A stretch of 64,000 bases of DNA from Colwellia sp. RSH04 (GCF_003545765.1 NZ_QXIO01000008.1:62001-126000); one strand, 5' to 3'; shown: positions 1-10,154, counted from the first letter of the stretch. Notes: a model not told the origin generated them from the sequence alone. Program-made: numbers and translations.

Positions 1-1436
1 AAGGCGACATTCGCTTTTAAAACGGCTTCCTCGAATTGTGGAATAATTGCCGATATATTTCCTAAATGATCAATAGTCGCACTAATACCATTATTAGTAG
101 ATCGTAATAACGGTTTTCCAAATTCTAATGCACGCATTCTCGCCATATCTAAGTGCTGATGTGGGCCATGAGAGTCGCCAAACCAAGCATCATTACTGAC
201 CGTTAAGATCATGTCAGTTTCTTGAGTTAAGTTTGCCGCAAGTTGGCTAGGAAAAGCTATTTCAAAACAAATTAAGGGCAAAATAGCTAAGTCATTGGCA
301 ATCAAGTTTGATTGCACATAATTACCACGAGAAAAGGAGGACTGCGGCAAATTAAACAAAGGTGCTATTGGTCTTAACCATTCTTGAAAGGGTACAAATT
401 CACCAATAGGAAGCAAATGGTTTTTATAATAACGATTACTATGGTTATAAAAGTAGCCTAAATCATCGTCTGCGTTTTTCTTTCCTAGAGTTATTAATGC
501 GTTAAAATACTCTTTACTTTCAAAGTTGTAATTGATGATACCGGTAATAATAGTACTTTCATTAAATAAGGCTGATTGATTAACAGTAGAAAGAAAGTCT
601 TGCACAGCAGGCTCCATAGCGGGAATTGCTGATTCTGGCCAAATAATAATATCTGCGTCGTAATTAACTCTGGTTAAATCTAAATATTTTAACATGGTTG
701 GCCACTCTTGCTCAGGCTGCCATTTTATCGACTGTTCGATATTGCCTTGAATAAGAGCGACAGATACTTGTTTACCTGTAACTTTAACCCACTGTTGGGT
801 GTTAATTATAAAGGTTAGAGCAAAAGTTAAAGCGATTACGGTAACTGCTTGAATAGGCGAGCAGATTTTCTTTTGAAAGCCACTAGCAGCAATAAACGTG
901 ATTAATTGATAAATAGCAACAATCAAAGATAACAGTATAAATGTAATACCGACTTCACCAATCACGGGAGCAAATACAGACAACGGACTATTTATTTGGC
1001 TATAACCTAATGACAGCCATGGAAAACCTGTCATGACGACAGAGCGTAAATATTCAGTAAATAACCATAACGAAGGAAAAAGCCATAAATTAATGGTGTT
1101 TTTTTGAGATAAACGATAGGTCAAATAGCAAGCTAGAGCAGGGTATATGGCCAAATACAAACAAAGCAAAAGCATTAAAAGTAATGATATTATCAACGGC
1201 AAGCCGCCAAATTGATCGATACTTACATGCACCCAACTGATGCCACTAGCAAACCAGCCAAAGGCAAAAAATAAGCCATAGATAGCCGCTTGCTTTGCTG
1301 TTGGTGATACTTTAACCGCATGTATTAATACTAACGGTGCTATCAAAGAAAGCCACCACAAAGCGTATGGGGCATAAGCAAAAACAAGACTTAACCCCGC
1401 TAGCATGCATAGCCAGTTAAGTTTGTTTTTTATCAT
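1..1436 (-). CDS. lnt: apolipoprotein N-acyltransferase (partial, 3' end beyond window)
   Basis: Inner-membrane enzyme that adds the third acyl chain to the N-terminal Cys of lipoproteins, last step of lipoprotein maturation. The frame stays open from an ATG at 1436 to the left edge, giving about 478 residues; the C-terminal end is outside. The first ~200 residues are a string of hydrophobic segments, followed by the nitrilase-like domain. All three catalytic regions of the family are visible: the Glu in IIWPES, the Lys in YYKNHLLPIGEF and the Cys in LPLICFEIAF. It lies 30 bp downstream of corC and is the last visible gene of the miaB-ybeZ-ybeY-corC-lnt operon, the usual gammaproteobacterial arrangement. 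Identification is secure; only the end is missing. Confidence 0.95.
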   Translation of the reverse strand, partial: MIKNKLNWLCMLAGLSLVFAYAPYALWWLSLIAPLVLIHAVKVSPTAKQAAIYGLFFAFGWFASGISWVHVSIDQFGGLPLIISLLLMLLLCLYLAIYPALACYLTYRLSQKNTINLWLFPSLWLFTEYLRSVVMTGFPWLSLGYSQINSPLSVFAPVIGEVGITFILLSLIVAIYQLITFIAASGFQKKICSPIQAVTVIALTFALTFIINTQQWVKVTGKQVSVALIQGNIEQSIKWQPEQEWPTMLKYLDLTRVNYDADIIIWPESAIPAMEPAVQDFLSTVNQSALFNESTIITGIINYNFESKEYFNALITLGKKNADDDLGYFYNHSNRYYKNHLLPIGEFVPFQEWLRPIAPLFNLPQSSFSRGNYVQSNLIANDLAILPLICFEIAFPSQLAANLTQETDMILTVSNDAWFGDSHGPHQHLDMARMRALEFGKPLLRSTNNGISATIDHLGNISAIIPQFEEAVLKANVA

Positions 1437-1466
1437 AGATATTATAAAAATAGGCATTATAAAAAG

Positions 1467-2348
1467 TTAGTCGTTTATCTTGCCATTAATTTGGTGGGAC
1501 TTATTTACTGTAACTTGCAGTGTTTGCATACGACGACTATCTGATGCGAGTACTTTAAACTCGAAATTATCTAACGTGATATGCTCGCCTTTTTTCGGCA
1601 TATGGTTAAATTGATGCAGTACGATACCACCAATGGTATCAGCGTCATTTTCATCAAACTCACAGTTAAAGAACTCATTGAAATCTTCCAGTTCAGTTAA
1701 AGCTCTAACAAGGTAGACGGTTCCAGCAAGGTGCTTGATATCTTCTTCGATATCATCATCGGTTTCATCTTCAATTTCGCCGACAATTTGTTCTAAAATA
1801 TCTTCAATTGTAATGACACCTGAAACACCACCATATTCATCGACAACGAGTGCCATATGATAACGATTAGAGCGAAACTCTTTTAGTAGCGGCTCTACTT
1901 TTTTACTTTCAGGAACAATAATAGCAGGGCGTATAATACTTTGCAGACTGAGCTTTTCCTCAGTTTGTTGATTAAAACCAAAGGCGAGTAAATCTTTGGC
2001 GAGTAAAATGCCATCAACATGGTCAATATCTTCATTTACTACAGGAAAGCGTGAGTGACCAGACTCGAGAATGATAGGTAAAAACTCATCAAGGTTTTGG
2101 TTTCTGTCAATGGTGACCATTTGAGAGCGAGGTATCATAATGTCTCGAACTCTCATTTCTGAAACTTCAAGTACCCCTTCAATCATTTGCTTGGTTTCAG
2201 GGTTGATTACTTCACGATCTTGGGCGTCTAATAAGACTTCGACCAATTCATCTTTATTTTTCGGCTCTGAGGAGAATACTTGAATAATTTTATTCAATAT
2301 GGATTTATTGGCAGAGCCGTTACTCGAGTGGGGGTTGTCATCGCTCAT
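1467..2348 (-). CDS. corC: CorC/YbeX, CBS-pair protein
   Basis: 293-residue cytoplasmic protein of the CorC/HlyC family. After a short variable N-terminus comes the motif MRVRDIMIPRSQM that opens the first CBS domain (about residues 65-125). The second CBS domain (about 130-190) contains VVDEYGGVSGVITIEDILEQIVGEI, and a CorC_HlyC transporter-associated domain closes the protein (about 205-285). There is no DUF21 membrane domain, so this is the short YbeX type. The family is linked to Mg/Co efflux and, by its operon partners, to ribosome and RNA quality control. The gene lies between ybeY (36 bp gap) and lnt (30 bp gap) in one leftward operon. Confidence 0.93.
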   Translation of the reverse strand: MSDDNPHSSNGSANKSILNKIIQVFSSEPKNKDELVEVLLDAQDREVINPETKQMIEGVLEVSEMRVRDIMIPRSQMVTIDRNQNLDEFLPIILESGHSRFPVVNEDIDHVDGILLAKDLLAFGFNQQTEEKLSLQSIIRPAIIVPESKKVEPLLKEFRSNRYHMALVVDEYGGVSGVITIEDILEQIVGEIEDETDDDIEEDIKHLAGTVYLVRALTELEDFNEFFNCEFDENDADTIGGIVLHQFNHMPKKGEHITLDNFEFKVLASDSRRMQTLQVTVNKSHQINGKIND

Positions 2349-2384
2349 AGAGCAGTTTGATATCCTATAATAGGTGAAATAAGG

Positions 2385-2855
2385 TTAATTATTAGTTAAA
2401 TAGGGATTATTTATCCCTAACTTCGCTAAAATGGCAATTTCTAAAGATTCCATTTCTTGTGCATCAGTATCACTTATATGATCAAAGCCAACTAAATGCA
2501 AGCACCCATGGATAACCATATGCGCCCAATGTTCAAATAATGCTTTATTTTGACTTTTTGCTTCATCAGCAACCACTTGACTACAAATGATGAGATCGCC
2601 TAGTAAATTTAATTCAACGCCGTCAGGTACCTCAAAAGGAAAAGATAACACGTTTGTTGTTTTATCTTTATGGCGGTATTGGCTGTTCAATTGTTGAATT
2701 TCTGCTTCATCTACCAGCCTAATAGTTAATTCATGGCAAGGTTCATTATTGAATACAGCTAATAATGCAGCATCAACCCAACGTTGAAAGTCATCAGTAG
2801 TCGGTAAATTTTCATCTGTGCAAGCCAGTTGAAGATCAATAATATTACTCATCAT
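2385..2855 (-). CDS. ybeY: endoribonuclease YbeY
   Basis: 156-residue metal-dependent single-strand RNase for 16S rRNA 3'-end maturation and 70S ribosome quality control. The family zinc signature H-x3-H-x5-H is intact in [11 protein letters not shown] near the C-terminus, and the NVLSFPFE segment is also typical. The start overlaps the 3' end of ybeZ: two consecutive ATG codons lie inside the last codons of the upstream gene, so translation is probably coupled. Length is normal for the family. Confidence 0.95.
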   Translation of the reverse strand: MMSNIIDLQLACTDENLPTTDDFQRWVDAALLAVFNNEPCHELTIRLVDEAEIQQLNSQYRHKDKTTNVLSFPFEVPDGVELNLLGDLIICSQVVADEAKSQNKALFEHWAHMVIHGCLHLVGFDHISDTDAQEMESLEIAILAKLGINNPYLTNN

Positions 2856-3987
2856 CAGGCTCTGATTGATGGTCGTTTATTTCTTTAACTGAATTGTTAA
2901 CTGATTCTTTAGCTTTTTGTTCAGCTTTAGCTTGCTGTTTCTGACGATTTACTTTTTGTTCATGACTTTCATAAGCTTCAACTATTCGAGCGACTACTGG
3001 GTGTCTAACAACATCTTTAGCTTGGAAAAAATTAAAGCTAATACCATCAATATCTTGTAATACTTCAATGGCATGTCTTAACCCAGATGACTGGTGACGG
3101 GGTAAATCTATTTGAGTTACATCACCTGTAATAACCGCTCTAGAATTAAAGCCAATACGGGTTAGAAACATTTTCATTTGCTCAACGGTAGTATTTTGAC
3201 TTTCATCTAAAATGACAAATGCATCATTCAGTGTTCTGCCTCGCATATAAGCAAGAGGAGCTACCTCGATAACATTACGCTCAATCAGCTTTTCAACCTT
3301 TTCAAAACCGAGCATTTCAAATAATGCATCATATAAAGGTCTTAAATAAGGGTCTATTTTTTGAGAGAGGTCACCCGGTAAAAAACCAAGCTTTTCACCA
3401 GCTTCTACGGCAGGGCGAGTTAGTAATATACGTCGAACTTCTTGACGTTCAAGCGCATCAACAGCACAAGCTACAGCTAAATAAGTCTTACCAGTACCTG
3501 CAACACCAATACCAAAACTAATATCGTTGGTTAAAATGTTTTGCACGTAGTCTTGTTGATTGCCATTTCGTGGTTTAACCATGCCGCGTTTTGTTTTAAT
3601 GGTAACCATGTCATCGTACTTTTCATCAAGCTTAGGTTCAGCAGATGATTTACAGTCTTGCTCTAATACTTTTGCATCTAAAATCGCCAAATGAACCATT
3701 TCAGGCGTAACGGGTTTACTTTGACCTTTAACCGTTTGTGTTTCGATATAAAGATCTTTAAGTAATGAGATAACTGCTAAGCAATTTAGCTCATTACCGA
3801 CAACGGTAAAATGATGCCCTCTATAGCTTATTTCAACGCCTAACCTGCGCTCGATAGTTTTTAAATTATCGTCCATTGGACCGGTTAAATTTGCTTGGCG
3901 GTAGTTATCTACCGGCAATAATTCAAATTGCTGCTTGCTAGCTTTATTCGTGGCTTTTGAGTAGGCTTGATTCAATCTGTTATCCAA
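2845..3987 (-). CDS. ybeZ: PhoH-like ATPase YbeZ
   Basis: 380-residue PhoH-family NTPase. The N-terminal ~110 residues form a KH-like segment. The ATPase core follows, with Walker A GVAGTGKT (about residue 160), Walker B VILDESQN (about 260) and the [14 protein letters not shown] motif. The C-terminal ~40 residues are a charged Lys/Gln/Glu-rich tail. It is a partner of YbeY in RNA metabolism in other bacteria. Overlap with ybeY and a 35-bp gap after miaB put it in the same operon. Confidence 0.93.
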   Translation of the reverse strand: MDNRLNQAYSKATNKASKQQFELLPVDNYRQANLTGPMDDNLKTIERRLGVEISYRGHHFTVVGNELNCLAVISLLKDLYIETQTVKGQSKPVTPEMVHLAILDAKVLEQDCKSSAEPKLDEKYDDMVTIKTKRGMVKPRNGNQQDYVQNILTNDISFGIGVAGTGKTYLAVACAVDALERQEVRRILLTRPAVEAGEKLGFLPGDLSQKIDPYLRPLYDALFEMLGFEKVEKLIERNVIEVAPLAYMRGRTLNDAFVILDESQNTTVEQMKMFLTRIGFNSRAVITGDVTQIDLPRHQSSGLRHAIEVLQDIDGISFNFFQAKDVVRHPVVARIVEAYESHEQKVNRQKQQAKAEQKAKESVNNSVKEINDHQSEPDDE

Positions 3988-4022
3988 TAATAATGTTTAA
4001 TTTACGTTCAGGTCATAAAGCG

Positions 4023-5465
4023 CTAGGGCGTATATGTTGCAACACCCAATTCGTCTTGATTGCTTGGTTTAGCTTTATGGTGTGTGTTTGCTAAAATATC
4101 AGCTGGAGAATGAGCAATGCGAAGTCCCATTTCACTTTCTTGACGAATCAATTCACCGCGCAAAGAGTTTGAATATACGTCTGTGATTTTAACATCGACA
4201 AACTGCCCGATAACACTGTGAGGTGCAACAAAGTTCACAATACGATTATTTTCAGTCCGTCCTCGAAGTTCCATCGGGTTCTTTTTAGATGGACCTTCAA
4301 CTAGAATGCGTTGTTCAGTATTTAGCATTTGACGAGCAATTCTAAGGGCTTGCTGGCTAATTCTGTCTTGTAATATTTGTAAGCGTTGTTTCTTCGTTTC
4401 ATCACTAATGTCATCAGGTAAATCAGCTGCAGGTGTACCCGGGCGAGCACTGTAGATAAAGCTAAAACTTAGATCAAAATCAACAGCTTTAATTAGATCC
4501 ATTGTCGCAGTGAAGTCTTCATCAGTTTCTCCTGGGAAACCAATAATAAAGTCAGATGACATACAAAGTTCAGGTCTAACCTTTTTTAATTTGCGAATTT
4601 GTGATTTGTACTCAAGGGCGGTATGACCACGCTTCATTTGAGTTAATATACGATCTGCACCACTTTGAACAGGTAAATGTAAGTGGTTTACTAACTCAGG
4701 TACGTCTGCATAGGCATCGATAATGTCATCAGTAAACTCTACTGGATGAGAAGTCGTGTAACGAATACGATCAATACCATCGATAGTCGCAACTAAGCGA
4801 ATTAAGTCAGCAAAACGACAAATACTGCCATCATGCATTTCACCACGATAGGCGTTTACGTTTTGACCTAATAGGTTTACTTCTCGAACGCCTTGCTCGG
4901 CAAGTTGAGCTATTTCATATAATACATCATCTAATGGTCTGCTAACCTCTTCGCCACGAGTATATGGCACAACACAGAAAGTACAATATTTACTACACCC
5001 TTCCATAATTGATACAAAAGCACTCGCACCTTCAGCTTTAGGCTCAGGAAGACGGTCAAATTTTTCTATTTCAGGAAAGCTAACATCAACAATTGGGCTG
5101 CTACTACGCTGGAGTTGATTTAACATTTCTGGAAGACGGTGCAAAGTTTGCGGACCAAAAACCATATCGACAAATGGTGCACGTTGGCGAATGGCATCGC
5201 CTTCTTGTGAAGCTACACACCCACCAACACCAATGAGTAATTCAGGTTTAGAGTCTTTTAAAGTTTTCCAACGACCTAATTGGTGAAAAACTTTTTCTTG
5301 TGCTTTTTCACGAATAGAACAGGTATTTAATAGAATAACATCAGCATCTTCAGCCTCTTGAGCTAAAACGTAACCGTGGGTTGAATCTAACAGTTCAGCC
5401 ATCTTTTGTGAGTCATACTCATTCATTTGACAGCCCCAAGTTTTTATATATAGCTTTTTACTCAT
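4023..5465 (-). CDS. miaB: tRNA-2-methylthio-N6-dimethylallyladenosine synthase MiaB
   Basis: 480-residue radical-SAM methylthiotransferase that converts i6A37 to ms2i6A37 in tRNAs reading UNN codons. The N-terminal UPF0004 domain has the three auxiliary-cluster cysteines (in [15 protein letters not shown] and GVGGCVA). The radical-SAM motif C-x3-C-x2-C is intact in CSKYCTFC, and a TRAM domain occupies the last third. Length and order are normal. It is the first gene of the leftward operon, divergent from ubiF across a 284-bp region. Among its expected substrates is the Leu class read from the neighbouring cluster only if the tRNA carries i6A, which the sequence cannot show. Confidence 0.97.
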   Translation of the reverse strand: MSKKLYIKTWGCQMNEYDSQKMAELLDSTHGYVLAQEAEDADVILLNTCSIREKAQEKVFHQLGRWKTLKDSKPELLIGVGGCVASQEGDAIRQRAPFVDMVFGPQTLHRLPEMLNQLQRSSSPIVDVSFPEIEKFDRLPEPKAEGASAFVSIMEGCSKYCTFCVVPYTRGEEVSRPLDDVLYEIAQLAEQGVREVNLLGQNVNAYRGEMHDGSICRFADLIRLVATIDGIDRIRYTTSHPVEFTDDIIDAYADVPELVNHLHLPVQSGADRILTQMKRGHTALEYKSQIRKLKKVRPELCMSSDFIIGFPGETDEDFTATMDLIKAVDFDLSFSFIYSARPGTPAADLPDDISDETKKQRLQILQDRISQQALRIARQMLNTEQRILVEGPSKKNPMELRGRTENNRIVNFVAPHSVIGQFVDVKITDVYSNSLRGELIRQESEMGLRIAHSPADILANTHHKAKPSNQDELGVATYTP

Positions 5466-5749
5466 TTATTTCTACTCTATTTTGATGAAACGTCATCGGG
5501 GTTTTCGTTGATACTAGTTAAAAATTAATCAAGCACCGATAAATGGAGGCGTATTTTATACCAATTTATAGGTGATTTCGACTTTTCCTTTAACTTATTA
5601 AAAATAACTACGACATACAGAATTAAGTTCATTTAACCTACCGGTACTTTAGCTGATAAATTTAGATATTTGAGGTAATAAATACATCGAATTTATTTAA
5701 TATCAGCGGTAGAATGCATATAGAGAATTCATGTAAATAAGTGTTGTTT
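5466..5749. other. divergent intergenic region miaB/ubiF
   Basis: 284 bp, very AT-rich, between divergent operons. A TAGAAT hexamer at 5710-5715 could be the -10 of ubiF, and TATAAA on the minus strand near 5560 could serve miaB, but neither has a convincing -35 partner. No tandem repeat or RNA gene was seen. Confidence 0.3.
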
Positions 5750-6943
5750 ATGGAAAGTTTTGATTGTGTCGTAGTAGGAGGAGGAATGGTTGGAGCCGCT
5801 AGTGCTCTTGCTTTAGCTCATCTAGGGTTACAAGTTGCCGTTGTCGAAAAGTATGTAGCTGAGCCTTTTTCAAGTACCCAATCACATGATCTTCGCGTTT
5901 CTGCCATCTCTTTAGCTTCACAACACTTATTGACTCAACTTGAGTGTTGGCCTCAAATTAGCCAATGGCGTTCATGCCCATATAAGCGGTTAGGAGTTTG
6001 GGAAAGTGAAAATAGTTATGTTGAATTTGATGCAACAGAAATCAATACAGAAAACTTGGGTCACATTATAGAAAACCGAGTAATACAGCTTTCTTTGTGG
6101 CAGCAAATGATAAACCATAAAAGTATTACTCTATATTGCCCTGATACGTTACAAAGTATTGAGCAATTTGAAGAACATAGTGAGGTACACCTTTCAAAAA
6201 CGACATTATTGGCAAAGTTAATTGTCGGCGCTGATGGTGCTAATTCAATTGTACGTTCACAAGCAGGTATTGGTATTACAGGTTGGGATTATCAACAATC
6301 CGCGATGCTAATTAATGTAGAAACAGTGTTATTACAGCAAGATATTACATGGCAGCAGTTTTTACCCTCTGGTCCGGTAGCATTTTTACCCTTATCGGGG
6401 CAAAGTGAGCAAGGAGGTTATGCTTCACTAGTATGGTATGACAGTAAAGAAAAAATTAAACAATTATCATCAATGAGTAATAAACAACTTCAGCAAGCTG
6501 TGTTTGAGCATTTTCCAAAACGATTAGGTGCGATTAATGTTATTGATAAAGCCGCGTTTCCTTTAACAAGACGTCATGCTAATCAATATCAAAAGCACCG
6601 TGTATTACTGCTTGGAGACGCTGCGCATACCATTAATCCTTTAGCAGGCCAAGGGGTTAATCTTGGCTTTAAAGATGTTAAAGCACTGCAAACCGTTATA
6701 GCAAATGCTATTGCTAACTCAGAAAACTGGTATGAACCCGCTATTTTGTCGCGTTATGAAAAAGCCAGAAGAGCAGATAATCTATTAATGATGACAACAA
6801 TGGATGCTTTATATGCATCATTTAGTCACCCATCTTCACTGGTTAAAGTGGCTCGAAACGGTGCTTTTATGGCACTGAATAAACTACCTTTCTTGAACAC
6901 TACGGTAAAAAGTAAAGCGCTTGCGTACGCATGCGGCCTTTAA
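5750..6943 (+). CDS. ubiF: ubiquinone biosynthesis FAD-dependent hydroxylase (UbiF/UbiH/VisC family)
   Basis: About 397-residue flavin monooxygenase of the UbiH/UbiF family, which hydroxylates the aromatic ring in ubiquinone synthesis. FAD motifs are clear: VVGGGMVGAASALAL at the N-terminus, the GADGANSIVR (DG) motif near residue 160 and the GDAAHTINPLAGQGVNLG motif near residue 285. I prefer the ATG at 5750, because the GTG at 5741 adds only three residues and no better ribosome site. The position next to miaB and beside the Met/Leu/Gln tRNA cluster matches E. coli ubiF, supporting UbiF (C6 hydroxylase) over UbiH; sequence alone separates these paralogues poorly. Confidence 0.88.
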   Translation: MESFDCVVVGGGMVGAASALALAHLGLQVAVVEKYVAEPFSSTQSHDLRVSAISLASQHLLTQLECWPQISQWRSCPYKRLGVWESENSYVEFDATEINTENLGHIIENRVIQLSLWQQMINHKSITLYCPDTLQSIEQFEEHSEVHLSKTTLLAKLIVGADGANSIVRSQAGIGITGWDYQQSAMLINVETVLLQQDITWQQFLPSGPVAFLPLSGQSEQGGYASLVWYDSKEKIKQLSSMSNKQLQQAVFEHFPKRLGAINVIDKAAFPLTRRHANQYQKHRVLLLGDAAHTINPLAGQGVNLGFKDVKALQTVIANAIANSENWYEPAILSRYEKARRADNLLMMTTMDALYASFSHPSSLVKVARNGAFMALNKLPFLNTTVKSKALAYACGL

Positions 6944-7080
6944 ACCTTTTTAAGCATTCAGCTGGGAGGTAAAACCCTTTCATCAAGGAAAAGTTGCATA
7001 ATTTAGCCAGCTACATCAGTAGCTTTTAACGCAGAATGAAGGAATTTTAGCCTCATATCTTCGGGCAATGGCTATTTAAA
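6938..7080. repeat. decayed copy of a dispersed intergenic repeat (MITE-like)
   Basis: This stretch directly after ubiF aligns with the left part of the element at 63063-63330. Both start a shared block with ATTCAGCTG, contain TAAAACCCTTT/TAAAACGCCTTT and an identical core TCAGTAGCTTTTAACGCAGA, and continue into GGCAATGGCTAT/GCCAATGACTAT. The right half is missing: the sequence runs into a decayed tRNA-Leu. No protein is encoded. Confidence 0.6.
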
Positions 7081-7093
7081 TGTAAGCATAAGC

Positions 7094-7166
7094 CTGAACT
7101 CTCATATCAAAGATACTGGAACCGTACATGTCTAATATAAGCAGCCCGTCTACCAATTCCGCCATA
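7094..7166 (-). pseudogene. decayed tRNA-Leu copy 1 with anticodon insertion
   Basis: Matches the intact tRNA-Leu genes at 7443 and 7970 over the D-arm side (TCTACCAATTCCGCCA) and part of the T arm. The six bases around the anticodon (GATTTA, tRNA sense) are replaced by about 18 bases (CTTATATTAGACATGTAC). Both acceptor strands are gone. It cannot form a cloverleaf and is taken as a pseudo-tRNA. Confidence 0.75.
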
Positions 7167-7239
7167 ACAATGAGTTTATAGCTATTTTAAAAACAGACTA
7201 TAAAAAGATTGAAGTAATTAATTGAAAAGCCATGAGAAA

Positions 7240-7330
7240 TGGTACGGGAGGAGAGACTTGAACTCTCACATCAAAGATACTGGAACCGTACATGTCTAAT
7301 ATAAGCAGCGCGTCTACTAATTCCGCCATA
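7240..7330 (-). pseudogene. decayed tRNA-Leu copy 2 with anticodon insertion
   Basis: The 3' half is perfect: CCA end, acceptor 3' strand, and T arm identical to the intact genes. The anticodon region carries the same 18-for-6 replacement as copy 1, and the 5' acceptor strand has been lost (GCGGGAG is replaced by unrelated AT-rich sequence). It can be neither charged nor processed normally. Confidence 0.8.
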
Positions 7331-7442
7331 AATTAATGCTACGATAAAGTATTTAGCTAGAGAAATAGTGTAATGGAAGTATTATATGGTAATTAATGTA
7401 AGGCAGTTCTTTTAATTGAAGCAATCGAATAGCATTGAGAAA

Positions 7443-7526
<84 letters not shown>

Positions 7527-7544
7527 ACAGGTAGTAAGTTTTTA

Positions 7545-7630
7545 AAGAGACTTGAACTCTTGTATCAAAGGTACTGTAACCGTGTATACCTAATATAAGC
7601 AGCGCGTCTACCAATTCAGAGACTTCCGCA
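7545..7630 (-). pseudogene. decayed tRNA-Leu copy 3 with anticodon insertion
   Basis: Lies between intact leuW and glnU. The D-arm side and anticodon-arm surroundings match tRNA-Leu, but the anticodon carries a diverged form of the same insertion (CTTATATTAGGTATACAC). The T-arm stem has mismatches and the CCA end is absent. Its 5' part is also altered (TGCGGAAGTC instead of GCGGGAGTG). Confidence 0.75.
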
Positions 7631-7740
7631 TAGGTAATAAGTTTTTAAAGAAACTTTAACTTAAGATGCAGAACTAATAATAGATTAGTAGTGTATCTTT
7701 TTCACTTTCGATTCGGTTAATGTTTTCTTAGGAAAGAAAG

Positions 7741-7815
7741 TGGCAGGGGTAAGAGGATTTGAACCTCTGAATGACGGGATCAAAACCCGCTGCCTTACCG
7801 CTTGGCTATACCCCT
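7741..7815 (-). tRNA. glnU: tRNA-Gln(TTG), copy 2
   Basis: 75-nt tRNA with encoded CCA. Acceptor AGGGGTA/TACCCCT, anticodon stem GCGGG/CCCGT around loop TTTTGAT (anticodon UUG), T arm AGAGG/CCTCT, discriminator G. Identical to the copy at 7856. Confidence 0.97.
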
Positions 7816-7855
7816 GCAGAAATTTGTAATTACATTGAGTTCTTTCTAAAAGAAG

Positions 7856-7930
7856 TGGCAGGGGTAAGAGGATTTGAACCTCTGAATGACGGGATCAAAA
7901 CCCGCTGCCTTACCGCTTGGCTATACCCCT
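7856..7930 (-). tRNA. glnU: tRNA-Gln(TTG), copy 1
   Basis: 75-nt tRNA-Gln identical to the 7741 copy, with anticodon UUG and encoded CCA. The two lie 40 bp apart, pointing to a local tandem duplication inside the metT-leuW-glnU transcription unit. Confidence 0.97.
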
Positions 7931-7969
7931 GCAATGTACTTACTGTTTTACAACTGATGTTGTTAGAAA

Positions 7970-8053
<84 letters not shown>

Positions 8054-8062
8054 ATTTCTAAA

Positions 8063-8139
8063 TGGTGGCTACACCGGGATTTGAACCTGGGACCCCATCA
8101 TTATGAGTGATGTGCTCTAACCAACTGAGCTATGTAGCC
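8063..8139 (-). tRNA. metT: elongator tRNA-Met(CAT)
   Basis: 77-nt tRNA with encoded CCA. Acceptor GGCTACA/TGTAGCC (G1-C72 paired, so elongator, not initiator), anticodon loop CTCATAA with CAU, T arm intact. Closely resembles E. coli metT and is the promoter-proximal gene of the cluster. Confidence 0.97.
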
Positions 8140-8170
8140 TTACCAACCTGCTCTGTAGCAAGTGGCGCGT

Positions 8171-8199
8171 ATTATGCAAATCTGCTTGGCATACGTCAA
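8171..8199 (-). promoter_or_regulatory. promoter of the tRNA cluster (stringent type)
   Basis: On the minus strand, -35 TTGACG (8194-8199) and -10 CATAAT (8171-8176) are separated by exactly 17 bp. They are followed by a GC-rich discriminator (ACGCGCC), the layout of stringently controlled stable-RNA promoters. The expected start is about 8164, ~25 nt before tRNA-Met. Confidence 0.8.
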
Positions 8200-8282
8200 C
8201 CGTTTTTTTATAAAATTTAGCACTTTTTGTTTGTTTGGCTATTGCGTGTGCAATTTGACCGATAACTATGCAATAAAAGTTT

Positions 8283-8319
8283 AAAAAAAACGAATAACCA
8301 GTTATTGGTTATTCGTTTT
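8283..8319 (-). terminator. bidirectional intrinsic terminator after the DUF3718 gene
   Basis: Stem CGAATAACC (8291-8299) / GGTTATTCG (8307-8315) with a T run on each strand (eight on the minus strand). It lies 18 bp past the DUF3718 stop. Confidence 0.8.
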
Positions 8320-8336
8320 CTTGAAATTGAGAGGTA

Positions 8337-8678
8337 TTATCTCTCTTTAGCTTCTTCCGCTAAATGCGCAGAATGTTTTGCTAGGTTCTCTATTTCAGGT
8401 TTTACCTTCTTTGAAGGTAATTTACCTATAATAAACTCACCCACTTCAAGTGCTTTTGACTTGGCTGCAAAAATCAGCAAATTATCGCCATTACATTCTA
8501 ATCCATCATAAATATTACGGATTTTTAATTTATTTTGCTTTAAGAAAGATCTTAAGCGACTTTTATCATTAGCTTGCACATACTCACAAATACGCAGTGT
8601 CATGTTATCTGCTTTAGCTGGTAATGCAGTGAAAGCACCTGTTGCAATTAACGCAGAAAGTAAAAGAATTTTTTTCAT
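8337..8678 (-). CDS. exported DUF3718 family protein
   Basis: 113-residue small exported protein. A Sec signal peptide (KKILLLSALIATGAFTALPAKA, cleavage after AKA about residue 23) precedes a domain with two cysteines (ICEYVQANDKSRLR and LECNGDNLLIFAA) that I recognise as the DUF3718 pattern of Alteromonadales. The two Cys could form a periplasmic disulfide. Ribosome site AAGGGTG lies before the ATG. Monocistronic, between its own terminator and the ychF terminator. Function unknown. Confidence 0.8.
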   Translation of the reverse strand: MKKILLLSALIATGAFTALPAKADNMTLRICEYVQANDKSRLRSFLKQNKLKIRNIYDGLECNGDNLLIFAAKSKALEVGEFIIGKLPSKKVKPEIENLAKHSAHLAEEAKER

Positions 8679-8931
8679 TATTCACCCTTGTTATTTATAT
8701 TTTAAGAATTTCTTATTACACAGAAAGTGTAGACCATAATTTATATTTAATATTTGAATACATTAAATATAATGATGTTAGGTTCTAGCCTTATGCGGTT
8801 TTTCATAAACGATTGTATGTAAAATAAGTTGTAAAACAAGAGTTTATTAGTGTTTTTTAGGAGTTATTGTGCAGGTATACTTTTTATCGACATGTTGTTT
8901 ACATTCGCTTAACTTATTGGATTTTAGATAT
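8679..8931. other. intergenic region upstream of the DUF3718 gene
   Basis: AT-rich spacer that must hold the DUF3718 promoter. No clear -35/-10 pair, repeat or RNA gene seen. Confidence 0.3.
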
Positions 8932-8962
8932 AAAAAAAGCTAACTGATTTCAGTTAGCTTTT
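8932..8962 (-). terminator. bidirectional terminator after ychF
   Basis: Twelve-bp stem AAAAGCTAACTG / CAGTTAGCTTTT with an ATTT loop, 33 bp beyond the ychF stop, with A/T runs on both sides. Confidence 0.85.
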
Positions 8963-8994
8963 GTAAAAGACACTTAAGTTCACATCATATGAGC

Positions 8995-10086
8995 CTAAAC
9001 GTTAAATCTAAAGTGAACAACATCACCATCTTTAACTAAATAATCTTTCCCTTCAAGTCGCCATTTACCGGCTTCTTTAGCACCAGATTCTCCGTTATAT
9101 TGAATAAAGTCATCATAACTAACCACTTCTGCTCGAATAAAGCCTTTTTCAAAATCTGTATGAATTACACCAGCGGCCTGTGGAGCGGTTGCATTTTGTT
9201 TTACTGTCCATGCTCTTACTTCTTTAACACCCGCAGTGAAATAAGTCTGTAAGCTTAATAAACCGTAACCAGAGTTAATTACTCGATTAAGACCAGGCTC
9301 TTCTAAGCCCATTTCCGCCATAAACTCAATGCGATCTTCTTCATCCATTTCAGACAGCTCGCCTTCAATTTCAGCACAAACAGCAACAACTACTGCGCCT
9401 TCTTTTTCAGCTATTTCTTTAACGGTATCTAAGTAAGGGTTGTTTTCAAAACCGTCATCATTAACATTGGCGATATACATGGTTGGTTTAACTGTTAAAA
9501 AGTTAAGGTATCTAACCGCGGCTAACTCTTCTACTGATAGTTCTAAAGAACGTATCATATTACCTTCTTCAACATGTTTAAGAATCTTTTCTAGAACAGG
9601 TAATTCAAATTTAGCCTCTTTATCGCCGCCTTTAGCCCGTTTGGTTTGACGAAGAATCGCTCTTTCTGCAGTGTCCATATCTGCCAAGGCTAACTCAGTG
9701 TTAATAACGTCAATATCATCGGTAGGGCTGATTTTATTGGCAACATGGATAATATTGTCGTTTTCAAAACAGCGAACAACATGACCAATAGCATCTGTTT
9801 CACGAATATTCGCTAAAAATTTATTACCTAAACCTTCACCTTTTGAAGCCCCTGCAACTAAACCTGCAATATCTACAAATTCCATTGTGGTAGGCAATAC
9901 TCGTTCAGGGTTCACAATTGCTGCTAACTTGTCTAAACGAGGATCAGGAACAGGAACGACACCTGTATTCGGTTCAATTGTACAGAACGGGAAGTTAGCT
10001 GCTTCTATACCTGCTTTGGTGAGTGCGTTAAACAGAGTTGATTTCCCTACATTGGGTAAACCGACAATTCCACATTTAAATCCCAT
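8995..10086 (-). CDS. ychF: redox-regulated ATPase YchF (OLA1 family)
   Basis: 363-residue Obg-like P-loop ATPase that binds ribosomes and affects leaderless mRNA translation and the oxidative stress response. The N-terminal G1 motif is [14 protein letters not shown] and the G3-like region [16 protein letters not shown]. The NKxD position reads NVND, consistent with the ATP rather than GTP preference of the family. A coiled-coil insert (about 130-200) and a C-terminal TGS domain follow. Normal length. Sits 68 bp downstream of pth, the usual pth-ychF pair. Confidence 0.96.
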   Translation of the reverse strand: MGFKCGIVGLPNVGKSTLFNALTKAGIEAANFPFCTIEPNTGVVPVPDPRLDKLAAIVNPERVLPTTMEFVDIAGLVAGASKGEGLGNKFLANIRETDAIGHVVRCFENDNIIHVANKISPTDDIDVINTELALADMDTAERAILRQTKRAKGGDKEAKFELPVLEKILKHVEEGNMIRSLELSVEELAAVRYLNFLTVKPTMYIANVNDDGFENNPYLDTVKEIAEKEGAVVVAVCAEIEGELSEMDEEDRIEFMAEMGLEEPGLNRVINSGYGLLSLQTYFTAGVKEVRAWTVKQNATAPQAAGVIHTDFEKGFIRAEVVSYDDFIQYNGESGAKEAGKWRLEGKDYLVKDGDVVHFRFNV

Positions 10087-10154
10087 AATTATTACCTACA
10101 GTTATTTGTATTATGTTTACTCATCGTTACTAAACCATGAGAGAAAGAGTGTCT

